Part shown: in pieces, positions 46,455 through 55,024 of the stretch | Layout of the letters: the number at the start of each line of letters is the position of its first letter | How positions within the stretch are numbered: position 1 is the first letter of the stretch | Assembly: GCF_002086455.1 (NCBI RefSeq) | Contig: NZ_MVHC01000013.1 | Location: forward strand, 37,303-101,302 | Direction of reading: 5' to 3' | Origin: Mycolicibacter algericus DSM 45454 | GTDB taxonomy: Bacteria > Actinomycetota > Actinomycetes > Mycobacteriales > Mycobacteriaceae | DNA length: 64,000 bases | Notes under the pieces: generated by a model | Database searches by the model: none | What the model was told of the DNA's origin: nothing | Seen by the model: the letters and a program-made list of their open reading frames with translations, nothing else | Translations under genes and position numbers: made by a program

Positions 46455-47090
46455 GTGGGCCGACATGAGTTAGCCAGGAAGCGCCAACGGTCATCGGTTT
46501 TGATGGCTGCGCTCATCGCACCGGCAGCTATGTTCTTTGCTGTGGGAGGCAGTGCCAATCCTACGGTCGCGAAAGAAGCCGATCCGGTGGTTGCTGTAGA
46601 CGATTCACCGGGCGGATTGCAGTTGGTTGCGGCTCCTGCCGATTACCTGCGGCAGGGTAGTCCGGAAGGCGTTGCCGCGGCCTCGCGAATGCGGATGGTG
46701 TCGCGCTTTCTGCCCGCCGGGGTCGCCTCCGAACGCGGCCTTCAGGTCAAGACGATCCTGGCCGCCCGCAGCATCAGCGACGCCTTTCCGCAGATCCACC
46801 AGATCGGTGGGGTGCGCGCCGACGCCTTGCGCTGGCACCCCAACGGCCTGGCGCTCGATGTCATGATCCCCAACCCCGGCAGCGCCGACGGCATCGCACT
46901 CGGCGACGCGATCGTGGCCTACGTGATGGAGAACGCCGATCGGTTCGGCCTGCAGGACGCCATCTGGCGCGGGATGTACTACACGCCCGGCGGTGGGGCG
47001 CAGCGCGGTGGCTACGGCCACTACGACCATGTCCACGTCACCACCACCGGTGGCGGATATCCCAGCGGCAGCGAGGTCTACCTGCGCTGA
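46455..47090 (+). CDS. secreted ARB_07466-like C-terminal domain protein
   Basis: The 211-residue protein starts with a basic region and signal helix MAALIAPAAMFFAVGGSANP, then a linker. From about residue 95 it matches the mycobacterial family with the ARB_07466 C-terminal domain (GGVRADALRWHPNGLALDVMIPNPGS ... GHYDHVHVTTTGGGYP). This His/Asp-containing domain resembles cell-wall hydrolases of the D,D-carboxypeptidase/VanY-like group, and M. tuberculosis has several such proteins (for example Rv0320). A wall-active role is a guess. It overlaps the following SDR gene convergently by 13 bp. Confidence 0.8.
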   Translation: MGRHELARKRQRSSVLMAALIAPAAMFFAVGGSANPTVAKEADPVVAVDDSPGGLQLVAAPADYLRQGSPEGVAAASRMRMVSRFLPAGVASERGLQVKTILAARSISDAFPQIHQIGGVRADALRWHPNGLALDVMIPNPGSADGIALGDAIVAYVMENADRFGLQDAIWRGMYYTPGGGAQRGGYGHYDHVHVTTTGGGYPSGSEVYLR

Positions 47091-47920
47091 GGCTGCCGGT
47101 CGACGAAGAAGTCCATCAGCGGCTCGGGCCCACCACCGTAGACCGAGAAGTCCGTCACACCGGTCTCGGCCAGCACGTCGGCATCGATGAAGCACTGCCC
47201 ACTGGCCTCCGCGGCCGAGCGGCGCAGGATCGCCACGGCGGCGTCCGCCATGATCTGCGGACTGCGGGCCTTCTCCAACAGCTCGCCGCCGTCGGGGGGG
47301 TTGGCCACCGCTGATGTCGCGATGTAGGTCTCCGGCCACAGGCAGTTGGCCGCGATTCCGGCGTCGGCGTATTCAGCAGCCCAGCCCAGGGTCAACAACG
47401 TCATGCCGTACTTGGACAGCGTGTAGGACGGGTGCACGCCCAGCCAGTAGGGGTTCATGTTGATCGGGGGAGCGACCGTCAACACGTGCGGTGCAGCAGA
47501 GCGCTGCAGGTGCGGCAGGCACGCCTTGGTCAATAAAAACGTCCCGCGGACGTTGATGTCCTGCATCAGGTCGAACTTCTTGGCGGACAGCTTGTCCGTC
47601 GGCTCGGTGGCGATCGAGCTGGCGTTGTTCACGCAGATGTCGATGCCGCCGAACCGCTCCACGGCGGCATCGACGGCGCGCTGCACGTCCTCTTCGCTAC
47701 GCACGTCTCCGACGACGGCCAGGGCGTTGCCGCCGGCCGCCTCGACCTCGGCCGCGGCGGTGTGCACCGTGCCGGGCAGTCGCGGGTGCGGTTCGGCGGT
47801 CTTGGCCAGCAGCACTACGTTGGCGCCCAACCGAGCGGCGCCCAGGCCGATCGCCAATCCGATGCCACGGCTGCCGCCGGACACCACCATGGTGCGGCCG
47901 GAGAATTCGCTGCCTGCCAC
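47078..47920 (-). CDS. short-chain dehydrogenase (HSDL2-like)
   Basis: The 280-residue protein of the long-SDR/hydroxysteroid dehydrogenase-like type begins SGRTMVVSGGSRGIGLAIGLGAARLGANV; the nucleotide motif is SGGSRGIG. The active site Tyr-x-x-x-Lys is YTLSKYG; the NNA motif is CVNNASSIA. It resembles HSDL2/SDR enzymes that act on lipids or steroids. GTG start, with AGGAG seven bases before. No operon partner. Confidence 0.88.
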   Translation of the reverse strand: MAGSEFSGRTMVVSGGSRGIGLAIGLGAARLGANVVLLAKTAEPHPRLPGTVHTAAAEVEAAGGNALAVVGDVRSEEDVQRAVDAAVERFGGIDICVNNASSIATEPTDKLSAKKFDLMQDINVRGTFLLTKACLPHLQRSAAPHVLTVAPPINMNPYWLGVHPSYTLSKYGMTLLTLGWAAEYADAGIAANCLWPETYIATSAVANPPDGGELLEKARSPQIMADAAVAILRRSAAEASGQCFIDADVLAETGVTDFSVYGGGPEPLMDFFVDRQPQRR

Positions 47921-48092
47921 CCGCTGACTCCTCGTTCGTCGATGCGTTGCCGTAGCGCCTATCCGAGCGGATTCGCCCGCCCCGCGCCCGACCGCAAGAG
48001 TGACAGTTTGATGCAGAATTGTAAAGTTCGCCAGGTGTCTGCCGGAGCCTTGAGCGCGGCGGCCGACACCTGATTGCGGGTCGGGCCGGCGC

Positions 48093-49169
48093 TCACCAGA
48101 TCAGTCCCTTGACCATGGCGACCGGAGGGATGTCCTCGACGGCGATCAGCCCGGCGGGGGCATCACACACCCAGTCGATCACGTTGACGATGCGCGCCGC
48201 CGTGGAGATACAGCCGGCGTCGGTCGAGTCGTAGTCGGGGTGCGAGAGTTGGGTGTTGAGCTCCACCCGCGGCTCACCTTCGACGACGACCCGGTGTACT
48301 CCGATCTGACCGTCCGGTGGGTACTCCCAGTCGGGCGCCGACGCCGGAGTGAGGCGGGTGATGTGTTCCATGGTGATGACCGGTGCACCGTTGATCACTC
48401 CCTCGACGGCGAACCGGGCGGCGGCCATCTGCCCGGGCTCCACTGTGGTCATGGCGCATTCGATCCGATCGGTGGCATACCAGGCATCGGCGCGTTGCCG
48501 CACCTCGTCCAGCTCGATTCCCAGATGGTGGGCCAGATTTCGCACCGGTCCACCCCACATCGAGGTGATCACACCGGGCAAGAACAACGCCGGCATCACG
48601 TCGCTGCCGCGGGGTAGCCCGAAACCCATGGTCCTTCCGGTGAATTCGAAATCGTCGTAGTTGCCGTAGTCAAAGATCTCTTGCACGGTCACGGATGTGA
48701 TGCGGGTGGCCAAGCTCATGGCCGCGAGCGCCTCGGTGTCGCCCGAATACCCGGGATCCACTCCGTTGACGTAGAGCGAAGAGTTTCCGGCCTTGCAGGC
48801 CTGGGCCAGTGGTTCGCGCAGCCAGTCGTCGGCCAGGTGCGGCGTAACCATCCAGACCATCGACGAGGCGACGACGTTGCTGCCGGCGGACAAGAACCTC
48901 GCCATCTGCTCGATCGCGTCGAGCGGACGTGTCTCGGCCTGGGCCGTGTACACCACGCAGTCTGCGCCGAGCGCCAGTAGCGCATCGATGTCGTCGGTGG
49001 CGAGCACTCCGGTGGGTTCACGGCGGCCGCAGAGTTCGGCCGCGTCGCGACCGATCTTGTCCGGACTCGAGGCGTGCACGCCTACCAACTCCAGATCCGG
49101 CCGGCCGATGATCGCCCACAACGAATGGCGTCCGACATTGCCGGTGGAGAACTGAACTACTCTGCGCAT
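48093..49169 (-). CDS. dihydrodipicolinate reductase-like / amine dehydrogenase family NAD(P)-binding protein
   Basis: The 358-residue protein has an N-terminal Rossmann fold (RVVQFSTGNVGRHSLWAII, with GxxGxx) and continues VGVHASSPDKIGRDAAELCG. The rest is the family C-terminal domain (GVDPGYSGDTEALAAMS, GFGLPRGSDV). These proteins are abundant in mycobacteria, in lipid or steroid neighbourhoods, and related to 2,4-diaminopentanoate dehydrogenase. The reaction here is unknown. Start at MRRVVQF rather than an upstream in-frame ATG, because TGAGG lies next to it and the extra residues do not resemble the family. Confidence 0.82.
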   Translation of the reverse strand: MRRVVQFSTGNVGRHSLWAIIGRPDLELVGVHASSPDKIGRDAAELCGRREPTGVLATDDIDALLALGADCVVYTAQAETRPLDAIEQMARFLSAGSNVVASSMVWMVTPHLADDWLREPLAQACKAGNSSLYVNGVDPGYSGDTEALAAMSLATRITSVTVQEIFDYGNYDDFEFTGRTMGFGLPRGSDVMPALFLPGVITSMWGGPVRNLAHHLGIELDEVRQRADAWYATDRIECAMTTVEPGQMAAARFAVEGVINGAPVITMEHITRLTPASAPDWEYPPDGQIGVHRVVVEGEPRVELNTQLSHPDYDSTDAGCISTAARIVNVIDWVCDAPAGLIAVEDIPPVAMVKGLIW

Positions 49170-49266
49170 CCTCAGTCCGTTCAATTGGAGAACAGCGGTG
49201 CCCGGATCATGGACGGTAACCATGTTGACTGACTCGAGTCAACAACCGGGCCGCTGCCCCGAGCGC

Positions 49267-49833
49267 CTAACGACGCCGCTGCCGGCGAACGAGCTTGATG
49301 AACTCCACCGTCGATCTGCGCACCGACTCGAATTCCAACGACAGCAGCAATGTGTCGACCATCGCGAAGGGCAGCGTTGTTGCCACGGCACCGCGGCCGT
49401 ACTCGATGTGCCAGGAGTTGGGCGCGATGGTGAGGCCCCGGGCGCGGCCCCTCTCGAGGCAGGTGTGCTCACCGGGTAGCAACGTCATCGGCTCAGCGTC
49501 GTCGGATTCGAGGTCGTAGGAGTCGATCCGTCCGGCCAGCAGGAATTTGTGAATGTCCACGCGCTTGTAGCGCCCCGAAAACCCCTGGGTGCCGGTGGGG
49601 GAGCCGAAGATGACGACGTACTCCCGCGGGCTGAAGTAAAGAAAGCGGACCTTGCCCAGGATGCCGCCGGCCTTGCTGCCGACCCAACGACCTGCCGTCG
49701 GATCGATCAGGTCCGGATACTCCTCCGCGAGCAACGCGACGGCCCGCGTGACCGCTTCGTCACGCACCGCTGACTCGGCAACGACCTGTTTGGCGACCCT
49801 GTGCAAGGTCTCCGGGTCGATCTTGTATGCCAT
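49267..49833 (-). CDS. ERG2/sigma-1 receptor family protein
   Basis: The 188-residue protein matches the fungal C-8 sterol isomerase ERG2 and human sigma-1 receptor family along most of its length. Seen directly: AGGILGKVRFLYFSPREYVVIFGSP (55-79), GTQGFSGRY (81-89), PGEHTCLERG (120-129), then the hallmark NSWHIEYGRGA (139-149) and LPFAMVDTLLLSLEF (154-168). The N-terminal membrane helix of the eukaryotic proteins is absent; the protein starts directly MAYKIDPETLHRVAKQV. ERG2 moves the sterol double bond from C8 to C7; what the bacterial protein does is unknown. TAGTGT (minus strand, 49846-49841) ends seven bases before ATG. Confidence 0.85.
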   Translation of the reverse strand: MAYKIDPETLHRVAKQVVAESAVRDEAVTRAVALLAEEYPDLIDPTAGRWVGSKAGGILGKVRFLYFSPREYVVIFGSPTGTQGFSGRYKRVDIHKFLLAGRIDSYDLESDDAEPMTLLPGEHTCLERGRARGLTIAPNSWHIEYGRGAVATTLPFAMVDTLLLSLEFESVRRSTVEFIKLVRRQRRR

Positions 49834-49927
49834 CGTTCGAACACTAGCGACACAGCAGTGCCACCGCCCCCGGATCGGTACTGACCGGTACCTACGGTTG
49901 GCCGGTGGTCGGCGGTCCTACGACCTC

Positions 49928-49933
49928 TATCCT
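49928..49933 (+). promoter_or_regulatory. -10 box of hrpA, leaderless
   Basis: TATCCT ends seven bases before GTG 49941, fixing the hrpA start against an upstream in-frame GTG at 49905. Confidence 0.5.
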
Positions 49934-49940
49934 CGGCGGA

Positions 49941-52900
49941 GTGCCCGAGCCCTCCGTAGCAGCCTTGCGCAGCCGGCTCGACGGCCTGACCATTCGCGAC
50001 GCCGCGCATTTCGGCAGGCGCCTCAAGCAGCTGCGTGATGGCCAGTCGCAGCAGCTGCGGCAACTGGCGGAGCAGCTCACCGCCGCCGAAGCAGTCCTCG
50101 CCGCGAGACGCGCCGCCGTACCGGCGATCAGCTATCCCGACCTGCCGGTCAGCGATCGGCGTGACGAGATCGCCGCGGCGATCCGGGCGCACCAAGTGGT
50201 GGTGGTGGCCGGGGCGACCGGGTCGGGCAAGACGACGCAGCTCCCGAAGATCTGCCTCGAGCTCGGCCGGGGCATCCGCGGCATGATCGGCCACACCCAG
50301 CCGCGTCGGCTCGCCGCGCGCACGGTCGCTCAGCGCATCGCCGACGAGCTCGACACCCCGCTCGGCGACGCCGTCGGTTACAGCGTGCGGTTCACCGACC
50401 GGGTCAGCGACCGCACGTGCGTCAAGCTGATGACCGACGGCATCCTGCTCGCCGAGATCCAGCGGGACCGGCGGTTGCTGCGCTACGACACGGTGATTCT
50501 CGACGAGGCCCACGAACGCAGCCTCAACATCGACTTCCTGCTGGGCTACCTGCGTCAGTTGCTGCCCCGGCGGCCCGATCTGAAGCTGATCATCACCTCG
50601 GCGACCATCGAGCCGCAGCGCTTCGCGGCGCACTTCGGGGGCGGGACGCCCATCATCGAGGTGTCCGGCCGGACCTATCCGGTGGAGATCCGTTACCGCC
50701 CACTGGAAGTGGCGGTCACCACGAGTGCCGACGACGACCCCGACGATCCCGACCGGGAGATCGTGCGCACCGAGATGCGCGACGAGATCGAGGCGATCAT
50801 CGACGCGATCGGCGAGCTGACGGCTGAGCCGCCCGGCGACATCCTGGTCTTTTTGTCCGGTGAGCGCGAAATCCGCGATACCGCCGACGCATTGCAAGGA
50901 CTGCGTCCAGGCGGCCACCCCCTTGAGGTATTGCCGCTGTATGCCCGGCTGCCGACCGCCGAACAACAGAAGGTGTTCGCCCGGCGCCCGGCATCCAACA
51001 TCACCCGGCGAGTGGTGCTGGCGACCAATGTGGCCGAGACGTCGCTGACCGTGCCCGGCATCCGCTATGTCATCGACCCCGGCAACGCCCGAATCTCGCG
51101 CTACAGCAGGCGGTTGAAGGTGCAGCGACTGCCCATCGAACCGATCTCGCAGGCGTCGGCCGCCCAGCGATCCGGCCGCTGCGGGCGCACCGCCCCGGGG
51201 GTATGCATCCGGCTGTACTCGCAAGCCGACTTCGAGGCCCGGCCGGCCTACACCGACCCCGAGGTGCTGCGCACCAATCTCGCCGCGGTGCTGCTGCAGA
51301 TGGCTGCGCTGCGACTCGGTGAGGTGGCGGACTTCCCGTTCCTGGATCCACCGGATGCGCGCAGCATCCGCGACGGGGTGGCGCTGCTGGTCGAACTCGG
51401 CGCGTTCGACGCGAACGGGCAGATCACCGACCTGGGTCGCCGACTGGCCCGGCTGCCGGTCGACCCGCGGCTGGGCCGGATGATCCTGGCGGCCGGCGCC
51501 GAGGGGTGTGTACGCGAGGTGCTGGTGGTGGCGGCGGCGCTGACGATCCCTGACCCGCGGGAACGGCCCACCGACCGACAGGAGGCCGCCCGCGCCAACC
51601 ACGCCCGCTTTGCCGATGACGAGTCGGACTTCATGTCCTACCTGAACCTGTGGCGATATCTCACCGAGCAACGAAAGGCGCTGAGCGGCAGCGCGTTCCG
51701 TCGAATGTGCCGGACCGAGTTCCTGCATTATCTGCGAATCCGCGAGTGGCAGGATCTGGTGGGGCAGCTGCGCAGCGTCGCGCGGGATCTGGGCCTGGAT
51801 GAGGCCGGGGTCGATGTCGACGAGCCGGTCGGCCGGGCCCGGGTGCACGCGGCGCTGCTGGCCGGGTTGCTGTCGCACGTGGGGATGCGCCGCGTGGACG
51901 GGCGCGACTATCTGGGGGCGCGCAACTCCCGGTTCGTGTTGGCGCCCGGATCGGTGCTGGCCAAACGACCGCCGCGGTGGGTGGTGGTGGCCGAGCTGGT
52001 CGAGACCAGCCGGCTCTACGGGCGCACCGCGGCGCGCATCCAGCCCGACGTCATCGAGCGGGTGGCGGGGGAGCTGGTGCAGCGTAGCTACAGCGAACCG
52101 CACTGGGATGCGCAGCGCGGTGAGGTGCTGGCCTACGAACGGGTGACGCTGTACGGCCTGCCGCTGGTGGCGCGGCGCCGGGTCGGCTATGCCCGGGTCG
52201 ATCCGACGCTGGCCCGCGAGCTGTTCATCCGGCACGCGCTGGTGGAGGACGACTGGCAGAGCCGCCACGGTTTTGTGGCCGACAACGCGCGGTTGCGGGC
52301 CGAGCTCGACGAGTTGCAGGACCGGGCCCGCCGTCGCGATCTGATCGTCGACGACGACGAGATCTACGCGTTCTACGACGCCCGGATACCGGCCGACGTC
52401 GTCTCCGCCCGGCACTTCGACGGCTGGTGGAAAAAGCAACGGCGTCAGACCCCCGACCTGTTGACGTTGAGCCGCGACGATCTGCTGCGTGCCGATGGCG
52501 CGGTTGTCGCCGGCCGGCCCGACAGCTGGCAGACCGGTGACGCCAGCCTGCCGCTGAGCTACCGGTTCGAGCCCGATGCCGCCGACGACGGCGTCACGGT
52601 GCACGTGCCGATCGATGTGCTGGCCCGGCTCGGCAGTGACGCCTTCACCTGGCAGGTACCGGCACTACGCGAGGAGTTGGTGACCGCGCTGATCCGCTCG
52701 CTGCCCAAGGAGCTGCGGCGAAACTTCGTGCCCGCCCCCGACACCGCCCGCGCAGTGCTGCCCGCGCTCGACCCCGACGGCGGCTCCTTGCTGGCCGCGC
52801 TGCAACGCGAGCTGCGACGGCGCACCGGTGTCCTGGTGCCCATCGAGGCCTTCGATCTGACCAGGCTGCCTGCCCATCTGCGGGTGACGTTCAGCATCGA

Positions 52901-53879
52901 AGCTGCCGACGGCTCGGAGTTGGCGCGCGGGGAGGACCTGGGCGCCCTGCAGGAGCGCTTCGCCGCGTCGGCGCGCGACGCGGTCGCCGGGGTGGTCGCC
53001 GGCGAGCTGCAGCGGAGCGGACTGCGCGACTGGCCCGCCGACCTCGCGGACCTGCCGCGGGTGGTCGAGCACGTGGTCGGCGGGCGGGTGGTCCGCGGCT
53101 ATCCGGCGTTCGTCGACACCGGTACCGCCACCGACCTACGAGTCTTCGCCACCGCCGGCGAACAGGCCGCGGCCATGACGGCCGGCATCCGGCGGCTGCT
53201 ACGCTGCTGCGTCCCATCGCCCGTCAAAGCGATTGAGCGCCAGTTGGATCCAGGCACCCGGTTGGCATTGAAGGCCAATCCGGACGGGTCACTGACCGCA
53301 CTGCTCGATGACTGCACCGACGCAGCGGTCGAGTCGCTGATGGACGGCCCGGTATGGACGCGCGAGGCGTTCGCCACGCTGCGGGCCGCGGTGGGCGAGG
53401 CCCTGATGGCAACGACGCAGGACGTGCTGCGGCGCGTCGAGAAGTTGCTCGCCGCGGCCCGTGACGTCGACCTGCTGGTTCCCGCGCAGCCGCCGGCTGC
53501 CCACCGCGACGCCGTCGCCGATGTTCGCGACCAGCTGCACCGGCTGTTGGCGCCCGGCTTCGTCACCGCCGCGGGGCGCGCACGACTGGGCGATGTCACC
53601 CGCTATCTGGCCGCGATCCGGCGGCGCCTCGACCAGCTGCCGCATGCCAGCACCGCCGACGGGCAGCGGATGGACCAGGTGCACGCGGTGCAGGACGCCT
53701 ACGACCAGCTGCTCGCCGGATTGCCGGCGACGCGCCGCACCGCCGCCGACGTTCGCGACATCGGTTGGCAGATCGAGGAATTGCGTGTCAGCCTGTGGGC
53801 TCAGCAGCTCGGCACTTCGCGTCCGGTCAGTGAGAAGCGGATCTATCGGGCGATCGATGCCGCCGGCAACTCCGGTTGA
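49941..53879 (+). CDS. hrpA: ATP-dependent RNA helicase HrpA
   Basis: HrpA is a DEAH-box helicase of 1312 residues that acts on mRNA and, in E. coli, helps rescue colliding ribosomes. Walker A is GATGSGKTTQLPK (about 88-100), DEAH in LDEAHERSLN, SAT in ITSATIEPQRF, and the motif V/VI region TNVAETSLTVPGIRYVIDPG ... QRSGRCGRTAPGVC. The C-terminal half has the HA2/OB and HrpA-specific domain (DUF3418). The length is the full E. coli type. The GTG start at 49941 is supported by a TATCCT box seven bases upstream; GTG 49905 is possible. Confidence 0.94.
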   Translation: MPEPSVAALRSRLDGLTIRDAAHFGRRLKQLRDGQSQQLRQLAEQLTAAEAVLAARRAAVPAISYPDLPVSDRRDEIAAAIRAHQVVVVAGATGSGKTTQLPKICLELGRGIRGMIGHTQPRRLAARTVAQRIADELDTPLGDAVGYSVRFTDRVSDRTCVKLMTDGILLAEIQRDRRLLRYDTVILDEAHERSLNIDFLLGYLRQLLPRRPDLKLIITSATIEPQRFAAHFGGGTPIIEVSGRTYPVEIRYRPLEVAVTTSADDDPDDPDREIVRTEMRDEIEAIIDAIGELTAEPPGDILVFLSGEREIRDTADALQGLRPGGHPLEVLPLYARLPTAEQQKVFARRPASNITRRVVLATNVAETSLTVPGIRYVIDPGNARISRYSRRLKVQRLPIEPISQASAAQRSGRCGRTAPGVCIRLYSQADFEARPAYTDPEVLRTNLAAVLLQMAALRLGEVADFPFLDPPDARSIRDGVALLVELGAFDANGQITDLGRRLARLPVDPRLGRMILAAGAEGCVREVLVVAAALTIPDPRERPTDRQEAARANHARFADDESDFMSYLNLWRYLTEQRKALSGSAFRRMCRTEFLHYLRIREWQDLVGQLRSVARDLGLDEAGVDVDEPVGRARVHAALLAGLLSHVGMRRVDGRDYLGARNSRFVLAPGSVLAKRPPRWVVVAELVETSRLYGRTAARIQPDVIERVAGELVQRSYSEPHWDAQRGEVLAYERVTLYGLPLVARRRVGYARVDPTLARELFIRHALVEDDWQSRHGFVADNARLRAELDELQDRARRRDLIVDDDEIYAFYDARIPADVVSARHFDGWWKKQRRQTPDLLTLSRDDLLRADGAVVAGRPDSWQTGDASLPLSYRFEPDAADDGVTVHVPIDVLARLGSDAFTWQVPALREELVTALIRSLPKELRRNFVPAPDTARAVLPALDPDGGSLLAALQRELRRRTGVLVPIEAFDLTRLPAHLRVTFSIEAADGSELARGEDLGALQERFAASARDAVAGVVAGELQRSGLRDWPADLADLPRVVEHVVGGRVVRGYPAFVDTGTATDLRVFATAGEQAAAMTAGIRRLLRCCVPSPVKAIERQLDPGTRLALKANPDGSLTALLDDCTDAAVESLMDGPVWTREAFATLRAAVGEALMATTQDVLRRVEKLLAAARDVDLLVPAQPPAAHRDAVADVRDQLHRLLAPGFVTAAGRARLGDVTRYLAAIRRRLDQLPHASTADGQRMDQVHAVQDAYDQLLAGLPATRRTAADVRDIGWQIEELRVSLWAQQLGTSRPVSEKRIYRAIDAAGNSG

Positions 53880-53917
53880 GCAGTGGCGGGGGCCGATTGG
53901 CCGGTATGGTGCTAGCT

Positions 53918-55024
53918 GTGAGCGCCGTCGCGATCCCTCCGCCATTGGTCGACCGCCGTGACATGAGCGCACAGTGGTTCACCCACGTCCTGCGCCACTG
54001 TGGTGTCCTCACCGAGGGCTCCGTCACGGCCGTGACCGCGTCGCCTATCGGCACCGGCCAGGTCGCGGACACCCTGGTGTTCGCCCTGAGCTACGACCGC
54101 GCCGATACGGGCGCCCCGGCCAGTGTGGTGGCCAAGTTGCCGGCCGAAGATCCCAACAGCCTGCAGGCCGCCGTCATCCAGCGACTCTACGAGCGCGAGG
54201 TGCGGTTCTATCAGCAGCTGTACGGCCGGACCGCGGTGGCGACGCCGGGCTATCTCTACAGCGATATCGACACCGCCACAGGCCGGTTCGTGCTGCTACT
54301 GGAGAACATGACGCCGGTGGCCGCCGTCGACCAACTCAGCGGGTTCACCGTCGAGCACGCACGCCGCGCGCTGGCACAGGCGGCAGCGTTACACGCCCCG
54401 TTCTGGGGCCGACCCGAGTTCGACGACTACGACTGGCTCAACCACAGCCGCAACACCGCCGAGATGCTGGCGCAGCTGGTTCCGCTACTGATCGGGCAGT
54501 TCTGCGAACGTTACGCCGCCGAACTGGGACCCGACCTCGCCGGGCGAATGCGGCGGCTCAGCGCCCACGCTGCGACCCCCGCCTCCGAACCGCTGTGCCC
54601 GATCACCGTCATACACGGCGACTTTCGCACCGACAACATGCTTTTCGACGCCAAGGGCGGTGAGGTGCCCGTGGCGGTGGTCGATTGGCAGACCGTAGAC
54701 CGCGGCAACGGGTTGATCGACGTCGCGTTCCTGCTCGGCACCGCCTTGGATCCGCAGCTCCGAGCGGCCCACGAGCAGGAGTTGGTCCGCGGTTACTTCG
54801 ACTCGCTGGTCGCCGGCGGCGTCTCCGGCTATGACTGGGAGCAGTGCTGGACCGACTACCGTCGCCAGGCGGCCTATGCGGTGTTCTTCCTGGCGCCGGC
54901 CGCGATGCTGGTCGAGCGCACCCGGCGAGGCGACGAGATGTTCCTGACCATGATGCGCCGGGCGTTTGCCCAGATCAGCGATCTGGGCACCGAGGCACTG
55001 CTGGACGGCGAGCCCACGTGTTGA
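53918..55024 (+). CDS. aminoglycoside phosphotransferase-like / ecdysteroid kinase-like protein
   Basis: The 368-residue kinase-like protein has the catalytic Brenner-type motif TVIHGDFRTDNMLFD and the metal-binding VAVVDWQTVDRG, with the N-lobe lysine VVAKLPAED. It belongs to the APH/EcKL-type group that phosphorylates small molecules. Mycobacteria have many, usually paired with a gene like the next one. TATGGT (53905-53910) ends seven bases before GTG 53918, making this the preferred start over TTG 53876. The substrate is unknown. Confidence 0.83.
   Translation: MSAVAIPPPLVDRRDMSAQWFTHVLRHCGVLTEGSVTAVTASPIGTGQVADTLVFALSYDRADTGAPASVVAKLPAEDPNSLQAAVIQRLYEREVRFYQQLYGRTAVATPGYLYSDIDTATGRFVLLLENMTPVAAVDQLSGFTVEHARRALAQAAALHAPFWGRPEFDDYDWLNHSRNTAEMLAQLVPLLIGQFCERYAAELGPDLAGRMRRLSAHAATPASEPLCPITVIHGDFRTDNMLFDAKGGEVPVAVVDWQTVDRGNGLIDVAFLLGTALDPQLRAAHEQELVRGYFDSLVAGGVSGYDWEQCWTDYRRQAAYAVFFLAPAAMLVERTRRGDEMFLTMMRRAFAQISDLGTEALLDGEPTC

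Noticed and set aside
49707..52604. Long open frame of 965 codons antisense to hrpA
   Set aside because: Shadow of the GC-rich coding strand: residue composition is the typical Arg/Gln/His/Gly mix, with no domain or membrane pattern, while hrpA on the other strand has all helicase motifs.
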